DNA of 8,734 nt from Nitrososphaerota archaeon (lineage in GTDB: Archaea; Thermoproteota; Nitrososphaeria; Nitrososphaerales; Gagatemarchaeaceae). The notes beneath the pieces were generated by a model. The model had not been told where the DNA came from and did not search any database. It saw only the letters and a list, made by a program, of their open reading frames with translations. Made by a program: the position numbers and the translations under genes. The stretch covers positions 1,121 to 9,854 of the forward strand of contig PLCG01000095.1 in NCBI GenBank assembly GCA_003135575.1, in the 5' to 3' direction. The number at the start of each line of letters is the position of its first letter. Positions within the stretch are counted from its first letter, which is position 1. This document shows positions 1 through 6,127 of the stretch, piece by piece.

Positions 1-489
1 CCGATCGAGTTCGAGGGCACCTACCCGCTGCCCGAGGCCCAGATAGACAGGTTCTTGATGCGGGTGGAGATCGGCTATCCCACCAGGGACGAGACCATGC
101 AGATGCTGAAGAACCTGAGGGGCATCATGGAGACCAAGATACGCGCCGTGGCGGACGAGAAGGCCCTCCAGAGCCTCATACCTTCGGCGATCTGGAGCGT
201 CAACATCGACGAGTCCATACGCGGATACATCGCCGACATCGTCGAGGCGACGAGGTCGCACCAGGCGGTCCGGCTCGGCGGCTCCCCTAGGGCCGCCTCC
301 TCGCTCCAGGTCGCCTCCGCTGGGATCGCGCTGATAGAGGGTAGGAGCTACGTGATCCCCGACGACGTGAAGAGGGTCGCCCCATACGTCCTCTCGCACA
401 GGATCATCCTCAGGCAGGAGGCCATCCTCGACGGGCTCACCGAGTCGACGGTCGTGAAGCAGCTTGTCCAGGCGACGAAGGTCCCCTAG
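1..489 (+). CDS. MoxR-family AAA+ ATPase, C-terminal part (5' truncated by window edge)
   Basis: The open frame runs from base 1 and ends at TAG 487-489, giving the last 162 residues. The fragment opens with the MoxR signature EGTYPLPEAQIDRFLMR, which follows the Walker B/sensor 1 region in full-length proteins (usually about 310-330 aa). Residues 93-98 are GGSPRA, the family's sensor 2 motif, and the rest is the helical lid with the typical YVIPDDVKRVAPYVLSHRI stretch. MoxR ATPases are thought to act as chaperone-like remodelling enzymes, usually with a vWA-domain partner encoded next door. That partner follows here after 3 bases, so the two are probably co-transcribed. The Walker A and B motifs lie outside the window, so activity cannot be judged. 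Identification as MoxR is secure; the substrate is unknown. Confidence 0.93.
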   Translation, partial: PIEFEGTYPLPEAQIDRFLMRVEIGYPTRDETMQMLKNLRGIMETKIRAVADEKALQSLIPSAIWSVNIDESIRGYIADIVEATRSHQAVRLGGSPRAASSLQVASAGIALIEGRSYVIPDDVKRVAPYVLSHRIILRQEAILDGLTESTVVKQLVQATKVP

Positions 490-492
490 CGC

Positions 493-1830
493 TTGACAGT
501 CTTTCGCAGGACTCCGAGGGGCAACACCCTCCTCCTGCTCTCCGCGGTGCTCATATCCCTCGGGATAGTCGGCGCTCTCGAGTCGCAGGCCTTCCTGCTC
601 TACGCCGGGGTGGGGCTCTTCCTCTTCTATTACGCCTCGAAGCTGCTCCTGCAGCTTAAGGTCAAGGCCCTCGACAAGCTCGAGATCACGCGGAGGTTCG
701 CCAAGAGGATCAGCGAAGGGAACCCCCTCGAGGTCGAGGTGAGGTTCGTGAACCGCACATTCGTCAGGCTCCCGCTGGAGCTCCAGGACTCGTACCCGCC
801 GTTTTTCCGGATGAAATCCGGCGCCAACGCGGCGATGGTCCAGGTGCCGGCGAAGGGCTTCTCCGAGGTTCGCTACAAGGTCACGCCGACCTCCATCGGG
901 TCGAACGCCTTCGGCCCCCTCAGGCTCGTCACGAGGGACATCGCCGGGCTCTTCTTCTACGAGAGGACCGTCACGGAGGATTTCGGGAGTTCGGTCGAGG
1001 TCACCCCGAGGGGGAGGGAGCTCACAAAGGGCGTGCTCACCGCCGTCGCGATGTCGACCTACGGAGGCAGCCTGACCTCAAGGAGGAAGGGCGAGGGCCT
1101 CGAGTTCGCAGACATCAGGAAATACGAGCCCGGCGACCCATACAAGCGCATAGAGTGGCACGCCACCGCGAAGACCAATCGCCTGATGGTGAGGGAGCTC
1201 AACGCAGAGACCCAACTCAACGTGATGGTCATCCTCGACTCGACCGCGAGCATGGCGTTCGGCGAGGCCGGAAGGACGAAGCTCGACTACGCCGCGAGGG
1301 CAGTGGCCTCGCTAGTGAGCTACCTCTCGAGGCGCGGCGACTTTGTCGGCCTTACGATAATCCAGGGGGACAGGCCCGCCTCGGTCCTCCCGCTCGCGAG
1401 GGGACAGGCCCAGGCCTACAGGCTCCTCGGCGCCCTCGGGGGACTGACGCCGCGGGAATCTTCTCCGGACGCCCTGCGGAGCGCCGTGCTCAGGTGCCTC
1501 GCGGTCGGCGGCGTGAAGGGGAAGACCCTGTTCTTCGTCATCACGGACCTCGACTTTGAGCGCGATCTCCTCCCCCTGAAGCAGCTCCTCGAGACCAACC
1601 ACGAGGTCATCGTGGTCTCGCCCTACACCCCGCTCTTCGAGGCGCACGGCCTCGAGGGCCTCGACAAGGTCGTCTACTCCATCCAGACCTCGCACGAGCT
1701 GAAGACGCGGAGGGGCCTCCTGAACCAGGCGCTCGCGCTTGGCATACCAGTCCTCGACGTGGGCCCTGACGACCTCTTCCCCAAGCTGGTCCTGCAGGTC
1801 GAGGAGCTCAGGAGGAAGGGAGGGTCCTAG
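493..1830 (+). CDS. DUF58 family protein (vWA-like domain, membrane anchored)
   Basis: This 445-residue protein starts at TTG 493, three bases after the MoxR stop; no ATG or GTG lies nearby that keeps the N-terminal helices. Two hydrophobic helices (about residues 13-29 and 33-54) form an anchor. They are followed by a beta-rich region and, at about 199-232, the DUF58 hallmark: RKGEGLEFADIRKYEPGD, then RIEWHATAKT. A vWA-like fold follows, with strand VMVILD and a MIDAS-like D249-S-T-A-S253-M, and a later acidic TDLD at 351-354. The usual DxSxS here reads DxTxS, which keeps the hydroxyl group. DUF58 proteins are found beside MoxR ATPases (as in the Bat and MoxR-type clusters) and are believed to be their membrane-side partners. 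Length and domain order are normal. The pathway served here cannot be told from the sequence. Confidence 0.93.
   Translation: MTVFRRTPRGNTLLLLSAVLISLGIVGALESQAFLLYAGVGLFLFYYASKLLLQLKVKALDKLEITRRFAKRISEGNPLEVEVRFVNRTFVRLPLELQDSYPPFFRMKSGANAAMVQVPAKGFSEVRYKVTPTSIGSNAFGPLRLVTRDIAGLFFYERTVTEDFGSSVEVTPRGRELTKGVLTAVAMSTYGGSLTSRRKGEGLEFADIRKYEPGDPYKRIEWHATAKTNRLMVRELNAETQLNVMVILDSTASMAFGEAGRTKLDYAARAVASLVSYLSRRGDFVGLTIIQGDRPASVLPLARGQAQAYRLLGALGGLTPRESSPDALRSAVLRCLAVGGVKGKTLFFVITDLDFERDLLPLKQLLETNHEVIVVSPYTPLFEAHGLEGLDKVVYSIQTSHELKTRRGLLNQALALGIPVLDVGPDDLFPKLVLQVEELRRKGGS
1811..1824 (+). promoter_or_regulatory. Strong Shine-Dalgarno run inside the end of the DUF58 gene
   Basis: The purine-rich stretch GGAGGAAGGGAGGG contains two anti-SD matches and ends 8 bases before ATG 1833. 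It supports that start and suggests the membrane protein is translated from the same mRNA as the DUF58 gene. Confidence 0.7.
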
Positions 1831-1832
1831 CC

Positions 1833-2885
1833 ATGTCTCTCCCAACCGAGCCGCAAGCCGCGTCCTCGCTCTCCAGATTCTTCACGAAGGGAGCGATGAT
1901 CTACTACGCCCTCGTGCTCCCGGCTATCGTCGCGGAGGCGATATTCTCCACCGCGATAGCCTCGAACCCTGGCGGCCTCGTCACGCAGGCGTCGTCGATC
2001 GCGGGCGTCGTGGCCTTCGCCGTGCCTCTCCTCCCGTGGGCAATCCTCGCGGCGTCGGTCTACGCGGTCGCCACCTTCCGCCCGTCCCTGTTGGTCACGC
2101 TCCTCATCGTCTCCTTCTTCCTCGCGGCGAGCATCGCGAGCGGGATCACCCTCCTCGGGTTCCAGCTCGACCTCGGCGCCACGGTGGTCCTCGTCATAGG
2201 CGCCACCTTCCTCGCCCTCGCCGGGTTCAACTACGCCCGCGGGCTCAAGCTGCTCGGCGGCCGTAGCCCGGACATCACATCATCGGGACCCCTAGGCTAC
2301 AACGTGCTGGGTATCGCCCTGGAGTCCGCCGTCCCTCTGGCGATCGCCCTCGCGCTTGTCGTGGCCGTGGAAGCGATCGTGGGCGACCTGGGGGTCCAGG
2401 CGGCGAGCCTCCCCGCGCCTCTCTCTTCGCTCGCCTCGCTCTACCTTCAGACGAGGATAGGCCTGGTCTTCACTACTTTGCTCGTCGCGGGCGCAACGAT
2501 CTGGGTCCTGCGCCAGTTCGTCGAGCCTGTGATACTTCACTTCACCCTCTCCGCAGAGGACGCAAAGAAGGAGCTTCTCTCCGAGATAGAGCCGACCATG
2601 AAGTCCGTCAGGAAGGTCGCGCGCTACCGGCCCACGAGGGGGCTCTCGTGGGGCGTGCTTACCATCTTCTACTGCGGCGGGCTCATCGCGGCCCTCGCGA
2701 TCTTCTTGCCCCAGGGACAGTTCTCGCGTGACATACTCTCTGCCCTCAGCCTCAAGGCCCCGTCCCCCTCGCCCGTGGAGGTCCTGATCCAGGGCTCCCT
2801 CCAGAACGGGATAGTGAAGGCGAACATCTACTTCGCCCAGTCCCAGGACTACCTCCGCACGACGATCCGGCTTCTGTGGGGTTGA
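1833..2885 (+). CDS. Polytopic membrane protein of the MoxR-DUF58 operon, family not recognised
   Basis: This 350-residue protein has about seven hydrophobic helices, near residues 22-42, 53-79, 85-108, 113-134, 156-186, 205-226 and 273-292. Between the last two lies a polar, charged segment (about 239-268: AEDAKKELLSEIEP, then SVRKVARYRPTRG). After the last helix comes a non-membrane tail of about 58 residues, which could be outside the cell. The ATG start lies 2 bases after the DUF58 stop and has a strong SD. I see no enzymatic motif and do not recognise the family. Operon position suggests it is the membrane partner of the MoxR-DUF58 pair, in the way such clusters often end with membrane or transglutaminase-type proteins; that role is inference. 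Ala, Leu and Val codon use and GC3 match the neighbours. Confidence 0.83.
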   Translation: MSLPTEPQAASSLSRFFTKGAMIYYALVLPAIVAEAIFSTAIASNPGGLVTQASSIAGVVAFAVPLLPWAILAASVYAVATFRPSLLVTLLIVSFFLAASIASGITLLGFQLDLGATVVLVIGATFLALAGFNYARGLKLLGGRSPDITSSGPLGYNVLGIALESAVPLAIALALVVAVEAIVGDLGVQAASLPAPLSSLASLYLQTRIGLVFTTLLVAGATIWVLRQFVEPVILHFTLSAEDAKKELLSEIEPTMKSVRKVARYRPTRGLSWGVLTIFYCGGLIAALAIFLPQGQFSRDILSALSLKAPSPSPVEVLIQGSLQNGIVKANIYFAQSQDYLRTTIRLLWG

Positions 2886-2899
2886 TTTGCTTCGCCCAG

Positions 2900-2909
2900 T
2901 TTTTATAAC
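2900..2909 (+). promoter_or_regulatory. Archaeal TATA box for the small two-helix membrane protein
   Basis: TTTTTATAAC stands out in GC-rich surroundings, 14 bases after the stop of the preceding gene. A start of transcription 25-30 bases on would fall near 2931-2935, just ahead of the GGAGG at 2933-2937. The T-run could also serve as a transcription stop for the upstream operon. Confidence 0.6.
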
Positions 2910-2932
2910 ATGATGAGCCTCGGGAGCACATC

Positions 2933-2937
2933 GGAGG
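2933..2937 (+). promoter_or_regulatory. Shine-Dalgarno GGAGG deciding the start at 2948 (or 2945)
   Basis: GGAGG lies 10 bases before ATG 2948 and 7 bases before an in-frame TTG at 2945. Both give the same protein apart from one extra residue. An out-of-frame ATG at 2938 is too close to the SD to use it. Confidence 0.5.
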
Positions 2938-2947
2938 ATGTTGGTTG

Positions 2948-3187
2948 ATGGCGACGACCGTGAGCACCCCGAGGAGGTTCGCTGCGGCCTCGCTCTGGGT
3001 GGGCATCGCCCTGATAGCGATATCCATCTACTTCTTCCTGGCCTCGGTCACGCTGATCTCTCCCCCGACCCAAGCCGTCGTCGCCGCCCTCCTCTCCGCG
3101 ATAATCGGGTTCGTCATGCTCTCAGCGGGCACCACGCTCATCCGCACCTACGTCGTCGCCAGAGTGGTCGAGCAGAACCCAAAGTGA
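2948..3187 (+). CDS. Small membrane protein with two transmembrane helices
   Basis: This is a 79-residue protein when started at ATG 2948 (80 if TTG 2945 is used). A short basic N-terminus (TVSTPRRFAA) precedes helix 1 (about 15-37, WVGIALIAISIYFFLASVTL). A short ISPPTQ turn follows, then helix 2 (about 42-65), then a short polar tail ending VVEQNPK. The positive N-terminus suggests both ends sit inside the cell, as a hairpin. The TATA box and SD upstream argue that it is a real, separately transcribed gene. Its frame also has the G/C-rich third positions of the neighbours, unlike the overlapping 97-residue frame starting at 2938. The family is not recognised, and no function can be given. 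Confidence 0.7.
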   Translation: MATTVSTPRRFAAASLWVGIALIAISIYFFLASVTLISPPTQAVVAALLSAIIGFVMLSAGTTLIRTYVVARVVEQNPK

Positions 3188-3194
3188 AGCCAGC

Positions 3195-3218
3195 GTCCGG
3201 GTTCGGGGGCCCCTGGAC
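3195..3218 (+). other. GC-rich inverted repeat between two genes (possible hairpin)
   Basis: GTCCGGG (3195-3201) can pair with CCTGGAC (3212-3218), 7 pairs including one G-U, around a G/C-rich loop. It lies just after the stop at 3187 and before the TATA box at 3223. It could help end the upstream transcript, but no U-run follows, so this is a weak call. Confidence 0.25.
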
Positions 3219-3222
3219 AAGA

Positions 3223-3233
3223 ATTAAATAAAA
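3223..3233 (+). promoter_or_regulatory. Archaeal TATA box for the 191-residue exoprotein gene
   Basis: ATTAAATAAAA is the only AT-rich block in this spacer. Transcription would begin about 3254-3260, leaving at most a few bases before GTG 3262. No SD is visible, so the mRNA is probably leaderless or nearly so. Confidence 0.6.
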
Positions 3234-3261
3234 TGCAATTGCTCTTGCACGAAGAAGCCCT

Positions 3262-3837
3262 GTGGCCAAACCGGCAACTGGCAGGAGGACAATCGTCTGG
3301 ATTTCCGTGGGCGTCGTCCTCCTCATCGTGATCGCCGCGGTCGTGCTGCTTGTGAGCCTCGGCGTAGGCGGCAACTCGACCACCTCGACCCACTCTACCT
3401 CGACCACCTCGACGGTCACCACGACCGCGACCTGCGCCGGCATGAGCACCAGCACGACCATCACCATCATCTCAGGCCCTGTCGTCGTCGGCACCACCGG
3501 CAAGGTCGCCGCTGGCGTGCCCTGCGCCGACGGGCACCTAGGCACAGGCGTCCAATACAAGTTCGGCGATCCCATCAAGATCACGGTGACCGTCCCGAAC
3601 TCGCTGACTCCGATAGCCATCCAAACAATGTTCGACGGAAACCCCGCTAACAGCCCGGGGACACCGAATCCCTGGGACGTCAATTCTTCTGGGCATACCT
3701 ACGTCTTGGACTATGGGCCTGCGGGGGAGAGCCTGCTCACGGTCCCCGGCTTGCACGACGTCTACGCCATCGTGACCTTCTCCGACAACAGCACCGCGAC
3801 CTCCAACGTTGTCTACATCACCGTGAAAGCCAAGTAG
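3262..3837 (+). CDS. Membrane-anchored exoprotein with Thr/Ser-rich stalk and beta-rich domain
   Basis: This 191-residue protein starts at GTG 3262, chosen because the TATA box at 3223-3233 places transcription close to it. A basic N-terminus (KPATGRR) leads into one helix (about 11-34), which is either an uncleaved anchor or a signal peptide. A low-complexity stalk of Thr/Ser repeats (about 38-68) follows; such stretches are often O-glycosylated in archaeal surface proteins. Residues about 70-191 form a beta-rich domain with alternating strands (IKITVTV, YAIVTFSDNS, VVYITVK) like Ig/PKD-type folds. Two cysteines (58 and 88) could form a disulfide outside the cell. NST and NSS sequons at 38, 141 and 176 are possible N-glycosylation sites. 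No catalytic motif is seen; a binding or structural surface role is inference. Confidence 0.78.
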   Translation: MAKPATGRRTIVWISVGVVLLIVIAAVVLLVSLGVGGNSTTSTHSTSTTSTVTTTATCAGMSTSTTITIISGPVVVGTTGKVAAGVPCADGHLGTGVQYKFGDPIKITVTVPNSLTPIAIQTMFDGNPANSPGTPNPWDVNSSGHTYVLDYGPAGESLLTVPGLHDVYAIVTFSDNSTATSNVVYITVKAK

Positions 3838-3896
3838 TCCCGGTCAGCGTGAAACGGATTTAGCCGCCCGCCGAGAGGGCAGGGTCCGAAGCAATA

Positions 3897-4601
3897 GTGA
3901 GCGACGCCAAATCGATCCGCAATACCCTCCTGAGCCGCCTCCCGATAATCATAATCAACTTCAAGACGTACGAGGAGGCTACAGGAACCCGCGCGCTCAA
4001 GCTCGCGCAGATTTGCAGGAGCGTAGCCATGAAGTACGGGAAGCAGATAATCATCTCGCCCCAGTTCACCGACATCTACAGGGTAGCGAGAGAGGCCAGC
4101 TCCTACACCCCTGTCTTCGCCCAGCACATCGACGACGGGATGGGCAAGTTCACGGGGTCCATCTCCCCCCTCGCGGTAAAGGAGGCGGGCGCGGTCGGCA
4201 CCCTGCTCAACCATTCCGAGCGCAGGCTGTCAATAGAGGAGATTGGGAAGAGGATCAAGGCGGCGAAGGCTCACGGCCTGATGACCCTCTGCTTCGCCGA
4301 CAGCATCGAGGAGAGCCTGAAGATCGCGGACCTCGGTCCCGAGATGATGGCATACGAGCCGCCCGAGCTCGTCGGCAGCGGAATCTCGGTCTCCACCGCG
4401 AAGCCCTCCCAGATCACCGATTTCGTGAGCAAGGTGACGCCCAACGTAAGGAGACTGGTCGGGGCAGGGATCACCAACGCAGGAGACGTTCGCAAGGCGC
4501 TCGAGCTGGGAGCGGACGGCTGGGGAGTCTCCTCGGCCTTCACAAAATCCAAGAACCCCGAGCTGCTCTTGACGGAGCTCGTCGAAGCCTCCGGCAAATG
4601 A
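3897..4601 (+). CDS. tpiA: Triosephosphate isomerase, archaeal type
   Basis: This enzyme interconverts dihydroxyacetone phosphate and glyceraldehyde 3-phosphate in cytoplasmic glycolysis and gluconeogenesis. The 234-residue protein has the compact archaeal form (bacterial and eukaryal enzymes are about 250). Key residues are visible: N21 and K23 in INFKTY, the catalytic His106 in LLNHSERR, and the catalytic Glu154 in AYEPPELVGSG, whose loop-6-like segment is typical of archaeal TIMs. The GAGI phosphate-binding motif is at 189-192, with ELGADGWGVSSAF at about 203-215 forming the last phosphate site. The start is GTG 3897; it adds about 14 residues before the first strand, and no later start keeps that strand. 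No strong SD is present; a weak AT block GATTTAG near 3857-3863 might be a TATA box. The gene ends 22 bases from a convergent neighbour. Confidence 0.97.
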   Translation: MSDAKSIRNTLLSRLPIIIINFKTYEEATGTRALKLAQICRSVAMKYGKQIIISPQFTDIYRVAREASSYTPVFAQHIDDGMGKFTGSISPLAVKEAGAVGTLLNHSERRLSIEEIGKRIKAAKAHGLMTLCFADSIEESLKIADLGPEMMAYEPPELVGSGISVSTAKPSQITDFVSKVTPNVRRLVGAGITNAGDVRKALELGADGWGVSSAFTKSKNPELLLTELVEASGK

Positions 4602-4623
4602 CCTTCACCCTGGGCGGACGGCC

Positions 4624-6093
4624 TTAACCTAACAAGAACGAAACGACCTTGTCGCCCGCGGTCACAAAGACGCGACCGTCTCCCGCCGCAGGCCCAACAA
4701 AGTGCACGACGCTTCCTACCGGGAACGAATACGCCTGATGCCCCGTACTGGTGCTGTAGCCGAGGAGCGCCCCCGAGTCCCTGTCGAGGGTCCACACTAT
4801 CCCGCCCGTGACAACCGGAGGGCCCGCGAAGAAGCTCGAAGTGCGCCACGCCGTGGTGAAAACCCCATTGGCGACCTGCAGCGCCACCAAGCCGTCTCTA
4901 CAGGGGACGAAGATGAGGGAGCTCGCATACGCCGTCCCTCCGAAGCCGCCGGCGCACACGCTGGCCTCAAAGGTCTGGCCACCCACCCCGCCTAGCTTGT
5001 CCGAGTTCAGGAGGTAGCCCACGCCCTCCTTCCCGATCTGGAAGATCACGTTCGGGCCTACGAACGCAGGACCGACCGAGCCTACGTCGACGTCCCCGTC
5101 GCTCAGCCGAGCCCAGTTGGTCGGGGCGAAGTATCCCTCCACGGAGAGTGTCGCAGAGAGCCTGATGACGCTGTTGCCGTAGTCGAAGGTCGCGTCGGAC
5201 GCCGCGTTGCCGGTAGCGATGTAGACCCGGCCCGCCGGATCGACCGCCGCCCCCGAAGGCGTCCAGATCCCTCCCTCCCGAGTAGTGGGCACCTTGTAGG
5301 TGACCATCGCCCCGGTCCCGTTGGCAGGGATGCCGACCACCCAGCCGTAATACTGGGCGCAGTCGCCTGCGAGACCGCCATAGGGGATGTAGACCATCCC
5401 GTTCGCGAGAGAAAGCGCTGCGCGCTCCTGCTGGTTGATTTCCATGAACCCTGAAGGGACCGCCGGCCTTTGGAAGACGACGGCGCCGGTCGACGTCTTC
5501 AACGCCGAGAGCGTGTGGTGGAAGACGCTGTAGGAGACGACGTAGAGCGTCCCGGTCGAGGGGTCGATGACGGGCGTCCCCGTTATCCCGGTGGGGTTGA
5601 TGTCGCCGCACGGGAGCTGGCTCCCGTCGACCGGAGGCCCGAGGTTGGTCCGCCAGAGGACGCTCCCTGTCGTCGCGTCCAAGGAGTAGACGGAGTTGTT
5701 CTCCGTCGCGACGAAGACACTGCCTCCGAAGACGAGGGGCTCCGCGTAAATGTCGCCATCTAGGCTCGGCGTGGTCCACCCGCGCGTCACCGACGTGAAG
5801 TTAGCCATCGGAAGATACCCAGCCCTCGAATTGTCGCGATGATAAGTCGTCCAATCTCCGCCGCTCGTGATGCTCGAAGCTGTGGTCGTGCTCGCTGGGA
5901 CTCCAAGGCTCGAGGAAGTCGACGTAGTTGACGCGCTCGAAGAACTCGAGAGGCTCGGTGCCCTAGCTGCCGAGGAATTGGTCGGGCTCACTGTCTGCGA
6001 GCTCGCCGCCGGCGTCTGCCCCACAAAGTAAATGGATCCGGCGAGGACTAGCAGGATTGCCACTGCGGCAGTTGCCACGAGGTTCCTTCGCAC
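4624..6093 (-). CDS. Membrane-anchored PQQ-like beta-propeller repeat protein
   Basis: This 489-residue protein starts at GTG 6093. A basic tip (MRRN) and a helix (about 5-25) anchor or export it. A Ser/Thr/Ala-rich linker (about 28-78) follows, then a propeller from W81-TTYHRDNSRAGY to the C-terminus. Seven or eight blades are visible, each with a strand followed by a LDATTGSVLW-type turn: about 119-152, 171-210, 224-269, 280-324, 338-373, 384-420, 424-460, and a closing piece at 467-489. This is the PQQ-binding-like (YncE/BamB-like) superfamily. The adjacent Cys-Cys pair of quinoprotein alcohol dehydrogenases is absent, so cofactor use is doubtful; four cysteines (162, 245, 380, 398) are spread out. 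A role outside the cell as a binding scaffold or dehydrogenase is inference. It lies 33 bases after the surface-protein gene ending at 6127 and may be co-transcribed with it. Confidence 0.9.
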   Translation of the reverse strand: MRRNLVATAAVAILLVLAGSIYFVGQTPAASSQTVSPTNSSAARAPSLSSSSSASTTSTSSSLGVPASTTTASSITSGGDWTTYHRDNSRAGYLPMANFTSVTRGWTTPSLDGDIYAEPLVFGGSVFVATENNSVYSLDATTGSVLWRTNLGPPVDGSQLPCGDINPTGITGTPVIDPSTGTLYVVSYSVFHHTLSALKTSTGAVVFQRPAVPSGFMEINQQERAALSLANGMVYIPYGGLAGDCAQYYGWVVGIPANGTGAMVTYKVPTTREGGIWTPSGAAVDPAGRVYIATGNAASDATFDYGNSVIRLSATLSVEGYFAPTNWARLSDGDVDVGSVGPAFVGPNVIFQIGKEGVGYLLNSDKLGGVGGQTFEASVCAGGFGGTAYASSLIFVPCRDGLVALQVANGVFTTAWRTSSFFAGPPVVTGGIVWTLDRDSGALLGYSTSTGHQAYSFPVGSVVHFVGPAAGDGRVFVTAGDKVVSFLLG

Positions 6094-6114
6094 GGGTTCA
6101 GGGAGTAGGACGGA

Positions 6115-6127
6115 GAGACTTAGGCTT
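6115..6127 (-). promoter_or_regulatory. Weak TATA-like element before the beta-propeller gene
   Basis: On the minus strand AAGCCTAAGTCTC lies about 22-34 bases before GTG 6093. This is the right distance for a leaderless mRNA, but the match is poor and it touches the stop codon of the upstream gene. Read-through from the upstream promoter is an equal possibility. Confidence 0.25.

Noticed and set aside
1312..1845. 177-residue minus-strand open frame over the DUF58 gene
   Set aside because: Its Glu/Arg/Val-rich composition is what a high-GC antisense frame gives, and the plus strand has conserved DUF58 motifs.
3206..3213. GGGGCCCC palindrome
   Set aside because: An eight-base G/C palindrome is expected often by chance at this base composition; only the wider 3195-3218 pairing was kept, with low confidence.
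3379..3430. Short direct repeats of ACC TCG ACC type, looked at as a repeat array
   Set aside because: They are codon repeats encoding the Thr/Ser stalk, with no spacers, so not a CRISPR or regulatory array.
3138..3683. 181-residue minus-strand frame over the stalk protein
   Set aside because: Val/Thr-rich low-complexity shadow of the Ser/Thr repeats; no start signals.
4602..4623. Possible two-way terminator between tpiA and the propeller gene
   Set aside because: The 22-base convergent spacer has no T-run on either strand and no clear hairpin.
4967..5779. 270-residue minus-strand frame over the propeller gene
   Set aside because: Arg-rich out-of-frame shadow; the propeller blades are in the other frame.
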